Positions 40,612-47,216 of a stretch of 59,388 nucleotides of DNA are shown in pieces. The DNA is from a virus: the IMG/VR virus record IMGVR_UViG_3300014913_000015, positions 1 to 59,388 of that record; one strand, written 5' to 3'. The notes under the pieces were generated by a model. That model made no database searches. It was not told the origin of the DNA and saw only the letters and a program-made list of their open reading frames with translations. Positions within the stretch are counted from its first letter, which is position 1; every line of letters begins with the position of its first letter. The translations under genes and the position numbers were made by a program.

Positions 40612-40863
40612 CTACCAGCAATAACATTGCCCTCCCCAACATTGAGGAGTACAAGTACCGATTAAACGACCATTTTTGTAGATATAACAAATATTGGAGA
40701 ACGTATCACACTGAATCTCAATAAAAGGTGAAGGAGCTGTAGTAGGAGTGGAAGAACCCAATCCCATCAGGAACCCTCGCAGAAATTCATTAGTCAATTC
40801 ACGGTTGTTGGTACAACCCATTAGGAAACCAATAATTAACAGAACTATTAATATCTTCTTCAT
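40612..40863 (-). CDS. Small phage lipoprotein
   Basis: 83 residues with a clear type II signal peptide: MKK, a hydrophobic core, and the lipobox LMGC (Cys17). The mature part has a Thr/Pro/Ser linker and a Cys-rich domain (six Cys within ~30 residues, ending GGQCYCW), probably disulfide-bonded. It is the first gene after a consensus promoter, so it is made early and strongly. Early phage lipoproteins are often used to block receptors against superinfection; that role is inference. Confidence 0.8.
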   Translation of the reverse strand: MKKILIVLLIIGFLMGCTNNRELTNEFLRGFLMGLGSSTPTTAPSPFIEIQCDTFSNICYIYKNGRLIGTCTPQCWGGQCYCW

Positions 40864-40893
40864 TTTTACCCTCCTTTATCTTTTTGCGCCAGT

Positions 40894-40922
40894 ATTATAG
40901 CACAAAATACAAACCTTGTCAA
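40894..40922 (-). promoter_or_regulatory. Consensus sigma-70 promoter, early arm
   Basis: Read on the minus strand: TTGACA (40917-40922), exactly 17 bases, TATAAT (40894-40899). Both hexamers are perfect. Transcription would begin about 7 bases beyond and enter the lipoprotein gene at 40863. The -35 overlaps the stop of the upstream zinc-ribbon gene. Confidence 0.93.
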
Positions 40923-41098
40923 GCCTGCTCATCATCTTTCCCCAGCATCCCCCATAGACTCCACAACTCCTTGGGAGGAACGAACTTCCCTACTTCTCGC
41001 ACTTCCCATGAAGCACAGCGAGGACATTGAACATGTTCATATTTGCTTACCCAGCGAAAACCACATTTCTCACACTGAAGAGTGTAGATCGCCTGCAT
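40919..41098 (-). CDS. 59-residue zinc-ribbon protein
   Basis: ATG at 41098 with AGAGGTG just upstream, TGA at 40919-40921. CEKCGFRWVS and CPRCASWEV form a CxxC...CxxC zinc ribbon. Likely a small nucleic-acid or protein adaptor. It is coupled to the gene at 41100 and lies directly before the strong promoter. Confidence 0.72.
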   Translation of the reverse strand: MQAIYTLQCEKCGFRWVSKYEHVQCPRCASWEVREVGKFVPPKELWSLWGMLGKDDEQA

Positions 41099-41099
41099 T

Positions 41100-41429
41100 T
41101 TACACCTCTGCTTGCTCCTTTTCTTTCTCCTGCAAGATAATGATGGCCGCAGCTAAATAAACAATACAATCCAACAACTCCGCAATTTGTGCTTCATATG
41201 TTGCCAGCCGACCAATTTCACAAACTTTTTTAATAACCTGACCAAGGTTGAATCCTAACCCTACTTTACGAGGAATCCAACAGATTAATTGCTGATCAAA
41301 AGGTTCTCCATCAGCATGACGTTGCCGCCCTTTACCTAATTGTGCGCGATTCAGAGCCTGTTCCAGAACCTTCATCAATGGCTGGTAACCTTCACAAACC
41401 TTTGTTTGCCAAAGATAATATCTAGTCAT
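41100..41429 (-). CDS. Hypothetical helical protein beside NrdJ
   Basis: 109 residues. A polar middle (RQRHADGEPFDQQLI) is followed by PRKVGLGFNLGQVIKKVCEIGRL and a helical C-terminus with EIAELLDCIVYLAAAI-like pattern. The acidic residues in helices hint at a MazG-like or diphosphohydrolase-like helical protein, but the ExxE/ExxD motifs are not clear. Its position next to the ribonucleotide reductase is compatible with nucleotide metabolism. Confidence 0.6.
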   Translation of the reverse strand: MTRYYLWQTKVCEGYQPLMKVLEQALNRAQLGKGRQRHADGEPFDQQLICWIPRKVGLGFNLGQVIKKVCEIGRLATYEAQIAELLDCIVYLAAAIIILQEKEKEQAEV

Positions 41430-41441
41430 CTCAATTTCTCC

Positions 41442-43163
41442 TTACAATTCGCAAACTCCAGAACGACACTGGATCGTCTCCTCGTCCGCCCGCTCATCCG
41501 CTTGCTCCAAAAATTCTCTTGCTTCCTTTTCCGAAACATGATAGAGAACTTGTTCTGGACGACATCGATCGCGATAAACCGTTATACCTTTAAGATCGAA
41601 GAAATATTCAAGGAATAATTCTGAAAGCTCCTCAACTGTTGTCGTTGCAGGAAGATTCAAAGTCTTAGATATAGAACCATCTACGTATTTCTGAATTGTT
41701 ACTTGCACCTCTAAATGCTCTCTGGGAGAAATATCATAAGTATCAACGAACCAGTCAGGAATTTCGCCTTCTTGAAGAAACTTCTTGTACAATGGATGAA
41801 TGTATACACGTGCGCCAATTCGATCTTCCCGTCGGTATGCTTTTGCGAATAGAGGTTCTACGCCTGATGTAACGTCCGCTAAAAGAGATATTGTTCCAGT
41901 TGGAGCACAAGCCATGAGAGTAACATTGCGTATTGAGTATTTTTTAATATCCATCCGCAATGATGGCGGTAACTTTCTAATGAAAGAAGCTTTCAAATAC
42001 TCAAAACGATCAAATTTCGGAAAGGGAACTTTCTCCTGTGCAAGAGCAATAGATGCTTGGTAAGCAGTATCACGTATGAATCGAAAGAGACGACTAACCT
42101 CTTCAACGCTTCGCTCCGATCCATAACGAATCTGTTTAGCGAATAAATAATCAGCTAATCCCATTACTCCCAACCCAATACGTCGTCCTTGCTTCGATAC
42201 TTCCTCGATTTGAGGAAGAAAGTAATAGTTGACATCAATAACATTATCTAAAAATCTTACAGCCGTCCAGATAACCTCCTCCATCTTCTTCCAGTTTGTC
42301 TGGGTTCCTTGCACAAAACGAGGAAGAACTAACGCACCCAAACAACACCCCTCAAAAGCAGAAAGAGGTAATTCCCCACAAAGATTACACCCCGCAATTG
42401 GGGCAAAATAATAGGAGTTGTTCTTACGAATATTGGTATAATTTATGAGTCCCGGTTCCGCCGATTGAAGCATATTATCCAAAATCTTATTCCATAATTC
42501 TCTTGCTGGAAGACGAAGATACTCTTTTCCTCCAAATTCCAGAATCCACTCTTCATCTTGATCTACCGCTTCGAGAAATTCATAAGTAACGCCTACTGAT
42601 ATATTATGAGCTGATAACTCTCCATGTTTTACTTTCGCTTCAATAAAATCCAATACCTCTGGATGTTGGGCTGAAACAATAGCCAAAGCTCCTGACCGTC
42701 GTGATCCTCCAGTTTCAATCGTTTGTCCAATGTAATCTAAAGAGCGAATAAAGGAAACAAGGCCACTTGATTTCCCTCCTTTACTTAGAAGAGGTGCTCC
42801 TTTCGGTCGTAAATTAGACCAATCAATCCCAATCCCCCCACCATAGGACCAACAGATAAGAGCATTTTTCATTGTCTCACCAATCGATTCAATATTATCT
42901 TCAACTGGAGGTAAAGTAAAACAATTGAATAAGTTGAGACGTTTTGATCGTCCTGCATTTCGGAGAATTCTACCTCCAGGAAGGAAATACTGTTCTGCAA
43001 TTATTTCAGCAAACTTTTCAGTCCATCTCTCTATCTTTTCTTTATCAGCTTCAGCTTTTGCCACTGCCTGCGCTACCCGAAGGGCAGCTTCCTCCCATGT
43101 CTCCTTTTCATGTAAGGCATAACGATCGTAAAAAACAAGTTCAGCATTAGGACTCAATTTCAT
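41442..43163 (-). CDS. nrdJ: Class II ribonucleotide reductase (B12-dependent)
   Basis: 573 residues, compact for the family. Visible landmarks: NCFTLPP near residue 80 (first redox Cys), GGGIGIDWSNLRP, the ETGGSRRSGA stretch, NLCGEL (the N-x-C-x-E catalytic thiyl site), GRRIGLGVMGLADYL, APTGTISLLAD, and a C-terminal Cys pair in CRSGVC that re-reduces the active site. No class I small subunit or class III activase is nearby. It reduces ribonucleotides to deoxyribonucleotides using adenosylcobalamin, so the host must supply or take up B12. Works with ThyX. Confidence 0.93.
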   Translation of the reverse strand: MKLSPNAELVFYDRYALHEKETWEEAALRVAQAVAKAEADKEKIERWTEKFAEIIAEQYFLPGGRILRNAGRSKRLNLFNCFTLPPVEDNIESIGETMKNALICWSYGGGIGIDWSNLRPKGAPLLSKGGKSSGLVSFIRSLDYIGQTIETGGSRRSGALAIVSAQHPEVLDFIEAKVKHGELSAHNISVGVTYEFLEAVDQDEEWILEFGGKEYLRLPARELWNKILDNMLQSAEPGLINYTNIRKNNSYYFAPIAGCNLCGELPLSAFEGCCLGALVLPRFVQGTQTNWKKMEEVIWTAVRFLDNVIDVNYYFLPQIEEVSKQGRRIGLGVMGLADYLFAKQIRYGSERSVEEVSRLFRFIRDTAYQASIALAQEKVPFPKFDRFEYLKASFIRKLPPSLRMDIKKYSIRNVTLMACAPTGTISLLADVTSGVEPLFAKAYRREDRIGARVYIHPLYKKFLQEGEIPDWFVDTYDISPREHLEVQVTIQKYVDGSISKTLNLPATTTVEELSELFLEYFFDLKGITVYRDRCRPEQVLYHVSEKEAREFLEQADERADEETIQCRSGVCEL

Positions 43164-43345
43164 TCGTCTTCGCCTCCTTTTGTTAACTTCTCTAATCTCT
43201 GCTCAATCTTTTCTATTCTGTCTGCAATTGCCTCCAAAATCGGTAATGCCCAAAGAACTAAATCAATCTCGGAAGGAATCAAAGTTCCTAATCTCTCAGC
43301 CAACTTTTCAGCCTTCTCCTTTGTATGAGGATCAACCCAAAACAT
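43160..43345 (-). CDS. Small coiled-coil hypothetical protein
   Basis: 61 residues from ATG 43345; a longer GTG form from 43405 would overlap the upstream gene. Starts MFWVDPHTKEKAEKLAERLG and ends in a short coiled coil (IADRIEKIEQRLEKL). Its stop overlaps the NrdJ start by 4 bases, so it is coupled with NrdJ. Unknown role. Confidence 0.6.
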   Translation of the reverse strand: MFWVDPHTKEKAEKLAERLGTLIPSEIDLVLWALPILEAIADRIEKIEQRLEKLTKGGEDE

Positions 43346-43353
43346 TTTACATC

Positions 43354-43935
43354 TTAACAAACCATTCCAGCCATTATTGATGGAGAAATATAAACAATCC
43401 GCCACCCGCCTTTACTCCGGCAATAATCATCAATATCATCCGTTGTCACGTCATGCCAGCTCTCCTTTCCAAAAGTCTCCCCTACTGCATCCCAGTAAAC
43501 CTTGGCGACAAGCGAGCAGCAAATCTCCCTTCTCGGTAACTGAATCCACCGTTGGAGCCATACAAAACCTGTCAACCATGTGAAAAGTTTACCCAATATT
43601 AGAACCCAATCATACTTTCGACCAATATGTTTAAGTGCTTCTCGTGCAATACGATTCCGCTCTTTTTCAGTCAGTTTTGTATTTCTGAAAACGATGGATG
43701 GTTTATCAAGAATCTGTCTTTGAACACTGGCAATTCGTACTTTCCATTGTTGCTCAACAACAGCATTTTTATTTAGTATGATCCCAGCATGATAGAAGAC
43801 TACTGGATCAGGTCGCCAGCCGAAAAGACGGCCAAACAAGAAATGCCATATGGTAGGGTATTTCATTACAAATTTCACTACCTTTGCAGCGAAAATATCA
43901 TAGTCATTCAGGAAGATATCGCCTGGTAGGAACAT
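43354..43935 (-). CDS. NlpC/P60-like (permuted, YiiX/YebB type) protein
   Basis: 193 residues from ATG 43935 (GGAGGTG 6 bases upstream). FLPGDIFL, then VVFYHAGIILN with the conserved His, ALKHIGRKYDW, and REICCSLVAKVYW with the nucleophile Cys: the circularly permuted order seen in YiiX/YebB-like papain-fold hydrolases. A hydrophobic stretch (about 110-130) could associate with membranes. It may hydrolyse peptidoglycan peptides, lipids or acyl-type bonds. It sits in the early arm, separate from lysis genes. Confidence 0.72.
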   Translation of the reverse strand: MFLPGDIFLNDYDIFAAKVVKFVMKYPTIWHFLFGRLFGWRPDPVVFYHAGIILNKNAVVEQQWKVRIASVQRQILDKPSIVFRNTKLTEKERNRIAREALKHIGRKYDWVLILGKLFTWLTGFVWLQRWIQLPRREICCSLVAKVYWDAVGETFGKESWHDVTTDDIDDYCRSKGGWRIVYISPSIMAGMVC

Positions 43936-43948
43936 TAAATTCACCTCC

Positions 43949-44218
43949 TTATTCCGTTGGTGCAGCAAACTTAGGTATAGCACCTTTATCTACCGTGAAA
44001 TATCCTTCTGTAAAAATCTCATGGATAATAGCTCCTCCTAAAAACTTTGACAATTCATCTTTTCGTACCTACTTTCTTTCAATTTTTCCCTCATTCGGAA
44101 CAATCCAGATCAAAGCGCGATCTGGCGTAGCAATAGCACTAATTCCAAATTCAAAAAGCTTGCCTTCTTTCTCAACCAAAAAACGCTCTCCTACTGGAAT
44201 TGGTGTTCCTACAACCAT
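43949..44218 (-). pseudogene. 89-codon paralogue interrupted by an in-frame TAG
   Basis: ATG at 44218 (AGGAGGAAGATAAG upstream) reads 49 codons to TAG (44069-44071), then continues in the same frame for 39 codons to TAA (43949-43951). Both halves align with the intact protein at 48592-48873: the first half in GE-x-[FY]-L-x-E...G-[KR]-x-FE-[FI]-GI, the second in V-x-x-[DN]-EL-x-x-F. So the TAG interrupts one gene. TAG ends other genes here and is not generally recoded. It is a nonsense-inactivated copy, a read-through gene, or a sequence variant in the sample. The 49-residue product may still be made. Confidence 0.7.
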
Positions 44219-44219
44219 C

Positions 44220-44330
44220 TTATCTTCCTCCTTTCTGTTTTATTTTCCAGATTAAACGTATCAATAGTTTAATCCAAATATCAATAGCACAGATCGCTAG
44301 ACCAATCACTATAAGAAAAACAGCTTCCAC
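44220..44330 (-). CDS. 36-residue single-TM miniprotein
   Basis: GTG at 44330 to TAA at 44220-44222. Almost entirely one hydrophobic helix (VEAVFLIVIGLAICAI) with a basic tail. No good ribosome site, but it starts 3 bases after the preceding stop and its tail carries the ribosome site of the next gene. Tentative. Confidence 0.4.
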   Translation of the reverse strand: MEAVFLIVIGLAICAIDIWIKLLIRLIWKIKQKGGR

Positions 44331-44332
44331 GT

Positions 44333-44524
44333 TTATAAGTCATATTTGAAACGCAATGTAACAAACACTATTGAAAAGAAAAGCCATAGAAAGAATAGCA
44401 TTTCTGGAGTTAGAAAAACTCCAAAAAGGTGTTTTGCGAGTCCTTTCAGTCCAAAGACAACAAGAATATATGCCCAAATAAAATCAACAATCACTTTTGC
44501 AAGGAAAAATAAAACATCACGCAT
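44333..44524 (-). CDS. Two-TM protein, tandem paralogue 2
   Basis: 63 residues with two membrane helices. Aligns end to end with the neighbour at 44541 (F-[AG]-V-x-LT-x-E-x-x-FFLW-x-F core and a KY/KF-x basic end), so the two arose by tandem duplication. Unknown function; early-arm position allows superinfection exclusion or lysis control. Confidence 0.68.
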   Translation of the reverse strand: MRDVLFFLAKVIVDFIWAYILVVFGLKGLAKHLFGVFLTPEMLFFLWLFFSIVFVTLRFKYDL

Positions 44525-44540
44525 CCTTTTCCCTCCTTTT

Positions 44541-44735
44541 TCATTCTTCTGACCGAAACTTGAGTTTAATCAAAGGAGCTACCACTAGAAGAAAAACCCA
44601 TAAGAAAAATACTTCCTTTACAGTTAAACATACCCCAAAGAAATATTCCGCAACATAGAAAAATCCCAATGCAAGTAAATAAGCAAAAACAAGATTAATA
44701 CCCAGCGCCAAAAGAAAAACCAAAATAACCTTCAT
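44541..44735 (-). CDS. Two-TM protein, tandem paralogue 1
   Basis: 64 residues from ATG 44735, whose codon overlaps the upstream stop (ATGA) with AGGAG directly before it. Two membrane helices and a charged C-terminus (KLKFRSEE). Homologous to the gene at 44333. Function unknown. Confidence 0.68.
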   Translation of the reverse strand: MKVILVFLLALGINLVFAYLLALGFFYVAEYFFGVCLTVKEVFFLWVFLLVVAPLIKLKFRSEE

Positions 44736-45034
44736 TCTCCTCCCTCCTTCAAACGCCACCCATAATTTGCTGTAAACATCTCAGCAAAACGCTGTAAATA
44801 CTTTCTCCGAGAAGTTGGATACCTCATCAGATCTTTTCGCAACTGTGTATCTGAAACTAACTCCTTTGTCAACCATTTCACAAAATCTTCCTCTTCCTCC
44901 AACGTCCACTCATACCTGTAAAACCATTCTGGATCAGAAAAATCCAGATCTTCATAACGTGCCCCGACCCTGCGGCACATCTCCCGTAGCACTTTTTCCA
45001 AACCTTGACTAAATTTTTTCTGTTCCTTATTCAT
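44732..45034 (-). CDS. Conserved phage hypothetical protein
   Basis: 100 residues from ATG 45034, overlapping the phosphoesterase stop. The pattern YEWTLEEEEDFVKWL followed by RKDLMRYPTSRRKYLQRF and FTANYGW is a small helical family I associate with phages, without known function. The coupling to a metallophosphoesterase suggests a functional pairing. Confidence 0.7.
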   Translation of the reverse strand: MNKEQKKFSQGLEKVLREMCRRVGARYEDLDFSDPEWFYRYEWTLEEEEDFVKWLTKELVSDTQLRKDLMRYPTSRRKYLQRFAEMFTANYGWRLKEGGE

Positions 45035-45914
45035 AGAACGCCCTCGCCATTCCTCCCAAACGGACATAACGATCATGTTTCTTTCCTTCTCGTAACTTCC
45101 GTGTTTCAACAACCGACATCCTGATTACAGCAAATCCCAGAGGACGAGCAGGAAAACCAGAAATCTCAGCGTAAGAAGGATATTCCGATCGTGAAAAAGT
45201 CCTCTGAAATGTACCCGAAAGAACAAGCAGCCGGCCTTCAGCAGAAATCCAAGGCTCCTTTCCTTTCCGGTAAGTTATTCGAGGAGGGAGATCCTTAACT
45301 ACCAGCTCATGAACATGGCCATAAATGAAGATACGAGCATCAAACTGCATAGCATGGCGAGATAGTGATGTGATATTACCACCTTCCGTTCGAGATCCGC
45401 GACCAAACCCATGATGACAGAAGACCATCACTTCCCGTGCCCATCCTCGATCACGCACTCGTAAAACAATAGGGAACATACAGGAATACCCCAAATTGCG
45501 GATTCCAAGCATCTTACACATTAGATTGTGGGGGTCATATCCCAATTTTCTCATCACCGTCTTAATTGGGTGATTCCCTGAAATACAACCAATTACATGT
45601 TGTTTTATCCAAGATGCTCCTAAACGTTTCTTCATCTGCTCTACAAAATCGTAAACTTCCTCCTCCACCAGACGATGAAACGTCTCTAACTTGTAATACT
45701 CTGGACGTAAAGCAGCAAAGCGGCGATCTTCCATCGAAATAGAATTCAAAATGTCGCCCATAAAAACATATAATGCATCTGGATATTCCTCAAACATCTT
45801 CCACCAGCAATCGTGAGCACTTTCCGCTGAAGCCCAGTGAAGATCTCCTGCTGCTACCAATTCAACAGTTTCGTCAAAATCAATATCCACAATAACAGGT
45901 TGAATTGCCTTCAC
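45027..45914 (-). CDS. Calcineurin-like metallophosphoesterase
   Basis: 295 residues with the full two-metal motif series: GDLHW, MGDILNS, SGNHP, CHHGFG and GHVHEL. Distinct from the SbcD homologue: there is no ATPase partner and the C-terminus differs. It may be a DNA/RNA phosphodiesterase or cyclic-nucleotide phosphodiesterase; the family spans many substrates. Given the GGDEF protein and defence-related cyclic nucleotides in bacteria, a nucleotide-cleaving role is plausible but not shown. Confidence 0.85.
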   Translation of the reverse strand: MKAIQPVIVDIDFDETVELVAAGDLHWASAESAHDCWWKMFEEYPDALYVFMGDILNSISMEDRRFAALRPEYYKLETFHRLVEEEVYDFVEQMKKRLGASWIKQHVIGCISGNHPIKTVMRKLGYDPHNLMCKMLGIRNLGYSCMFPIVLRVRDRGWAREVMVFCHHGFGRGSRTEGGNITSLSRHAMQFDARIFIYGHVHELVVKDLPPRITYRKGKEPWISAEGRLLVLSGTFQRTFSRSEYPSYAEISGFPARPLGFAVIRMSVVETRKLREGKKHDRYVRLGGMARAFYE

Positions 45915-45925
45915 TTACTACCACC

Positions 45926-46102
45926 TCATTTTATTGTAATCGGCTTCTTCGTAACAAATCGTAATATGATATTGATAAGTGCAAGCACAATAGGTGTTGC
46001 CGCTTCCTGCCAATCAATTTTTGACGAAAGAACTGCTCCAACACTTGAAAGAATTATCCCCATATTTGTCAAGACAGTCTTCGACTTATACCACTTTTTC
46101 AT
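45926..46102 (-). CDS. 58-residue holin-like two-TM protein
   Basis: ATG at 46102 with GGAGGTG 5 bases upstream; TGA at 45926-45928. Starts with KSKTVLTN, has two hydrophobic spans, and ends LINIILRFVTKKPI. This matches a common small phage membrane family, often annotated as holin or lysis-associated. It follows a terminator hairpin closely, which could limit its early expression. Confidence 0.7.
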   Translation of the reverse strand: MKKWYKSKTVLTNMGIILSSVGAVLSSKIDWQEAATPIVLALINIILRFVTKKPITIK

Positions 46103-46117
46103 TTCTACACCTCCTTC

Positions 46118-46155
46118 AAAAAGGGGGGAGGGAGGGGAAGAGATCTCCCTCCCCC
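46118..46155 (-). terminator. Rho-independent terminator, early arm
   Basis: Read on the minus strand: GGGGGAGGGA (46155-46146), a 12-base loop, TCCCTCCCCC (46133-46124), C, then five T (46122-46118). The stem nearly repeats the terminator after the capsid gene. It follows the gene at 46162 and precedes the holin-like gene. Confidence 0.85.
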
Positions 46156-46161
46156 ATGTGG

Positions 46162-46347
46162 CTATTCCCCCTCCTCAAGCTCGCCCAGCACTTCCGAGAC
46201 CTTAGGCAGGCCGCCTTCTACGAATGCAACCACGATGTTGTCATAAGGATTCTGAGTTCGCTCAGCGCCTGCCTTCATCAGCGGGAGACCAAAGACCACA
46301 ATAAAATCAATCACATCTTTAATCTTACTCCAATTCGGCTCGGCCAT
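46162..46347 (-). CDS. Small acidic hypothetical protein
   Basis: 61 residues, with a hydrophobic VIDFIVVFGLPLM stretch and an acidic end. Unknown. It is the last gene before the terminator in this sub-operon. Confidence 0.6.
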   Translation of the reverse strand: MAEPNWSKIKDVIDFIVVFGLPLMKAGAERTQNPYDNIVVAFVEGGLPKVSEVLGELEEGE

Positions 46348-46366
46348 CCCTATTCACCTCCTTTCT

Positions 46367-46612
46367 TTACTTTACTTTCTCCTTGAGATACGTAAGGATA
46401 TCTCCTACTGTTACAAACTTCTCCTCATCTTCATCGGGAATTTCAATCCAGTACTCATCCTCAAGCGCCAGAATCAATGCCCTCCGATCAAGCCAGTCTG
46501 CTTCTAGGTCTTCAACAAGTCTGGTATCAGAAGTTATCTTTGATTCAGATACTCCAAAATGATAGGCAATCAACCTTTTCAATTTTTCCTCAATCAGAGG
46601 AGCTTCTTTCAT
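46367..46612 (-). CDS. Acyl-carrier-protein homologue lacking the carrier serine
   Basis: 81 residues, normal ACP length. The four-helix pattern is clear: IEEKLKRLIAYHFGV, KITSDTRLVEDLEAD, ALILALEDEYWIEIPDED, and VTVGDILTYLKEKV. In ordinary ACPs the sequence DSL carries the 4'-phosphopantetheine on Ser36. Here the equivalent is DWL: codon TGG for Trp40 (46493-46495), one base from the Ser codon TCG. It therefore cannot be pantetheinylated there. It may mimic host ACP to block partner enzymes or stand in as a structural subunit; alternatives are a sequencing error or a diverged non-carrier fold. Confidence 0.85.
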   Translation of the reverse strand: MKEAPLIEEKLKRLIAYHFGVSESKITSDTRLVEDLEADWLDRRALILALEDEYWIEIPDEDEEKFVTVGDILTYLKEKVK

Positions 46613-46979
46613 CCTTCCCTCCCTTTGATTCTTCCCATAAAATGTATCCTTTCAAAAGTTTAATAAAAGTCCTCATAGACATCAAGATCAGATCCTTCAT
46701 CCGTCGCATCCCAAGCATATGTAATTGTACTACATGTATTTTTGTAGGATGGCGTTCTGGACGTAATTGTTCAAAAGAAGACAGGAGCCATTTTGGAAGT
46801 CGCTGCCGTTCCTTACATTCTACTACAATATACCGCCCTAAAAGATCCTCTTCACCTACAATGCCTATATTCCGTAACTCCTTATCAATCTCACGAAGAA
46901 TACGAGCAGTTTCACGTTGATTCGCTTTTCCACGTTGACGAGAGCGTGAAGACACTCTCTCACTCCTTTCTATACTCAA
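46590..46979 (-). CDS. PD-(D/E)XK-type nuclease (Hjc-like)
   Basis: 129 residues. A basic start (RSRQRGKANQRETARILREI) with a conserved-type Glu, then EEDLLGRYIVVECKERQRLPKWLL, giving the acidic residue and E-x-K core of PD-(D/E)XK nucleases such as archaeal-type Holliday-junction resolvases. Phages use such enzymes to resolve branched DNA before packaging. The C-terminus is basic and helical. It overlaps the ACP homologue start. Confidence 0.65.
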   Translation of the reverse strand: MSIERSERVSSRSRQRGKANQRETARILREIDKELRNIGIVGEEDLLGRYIVVECKERQRLPKWLLSSFEQLRPERHPTKIHVVQLHMLGMRRMKDLILMSMRTFIKLLKGYILWEESKGGKDERSSSD

Positions 46980-47206
46980 ATCTCAATTTCTTGTTCTGGA
47001 CAGGAAGAAATTCTCTCAATCCGCACATCCTCAGACAATGCCTTTTTAAATTCATCCCTTCTCATCCAACGAACTTCCATTTCTCCAGCCGGACGAGTCA
47101 GCCTCGTAGTACGCAAATAATCTCCCGCAATGGCATCTACTCTGAACTCACCAACAGCCACTTCTCCTTCTATTACTAAATACCAATCTCCCAATCTTAA
47201 TCTCAT
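46976..47206 (-). CDS. Small hypothetical protein, member of a three-paralogue family
   Basis: 76 residues. The beta-rich start (LGDWYLVIEG) and the end (W-x-x-R-DEFKKAL...RIERI) resemble the proteins at 48592 and 43949. Unknown function; overlaps the nuclease start by 4 bases. Confidence 0.6.
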   Translation of the reverse strand: MRLRLGDWYLVIEGEVAVGEFRVDAIAGDYLRTTRLTRPAGEMEVRWMRRDEFKKALSEDVRIERISSCPEQEIEI

Positions 47207-47216
47207 AATTAACCTC

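Noticed and set aside
42434-42445. TTGGTATAAT on the plus strand inside the NrdJ gene
   Set aside because: It matches an extended -10 but lies antisense within a conserved coding region, with no plus-strand gene downstream.
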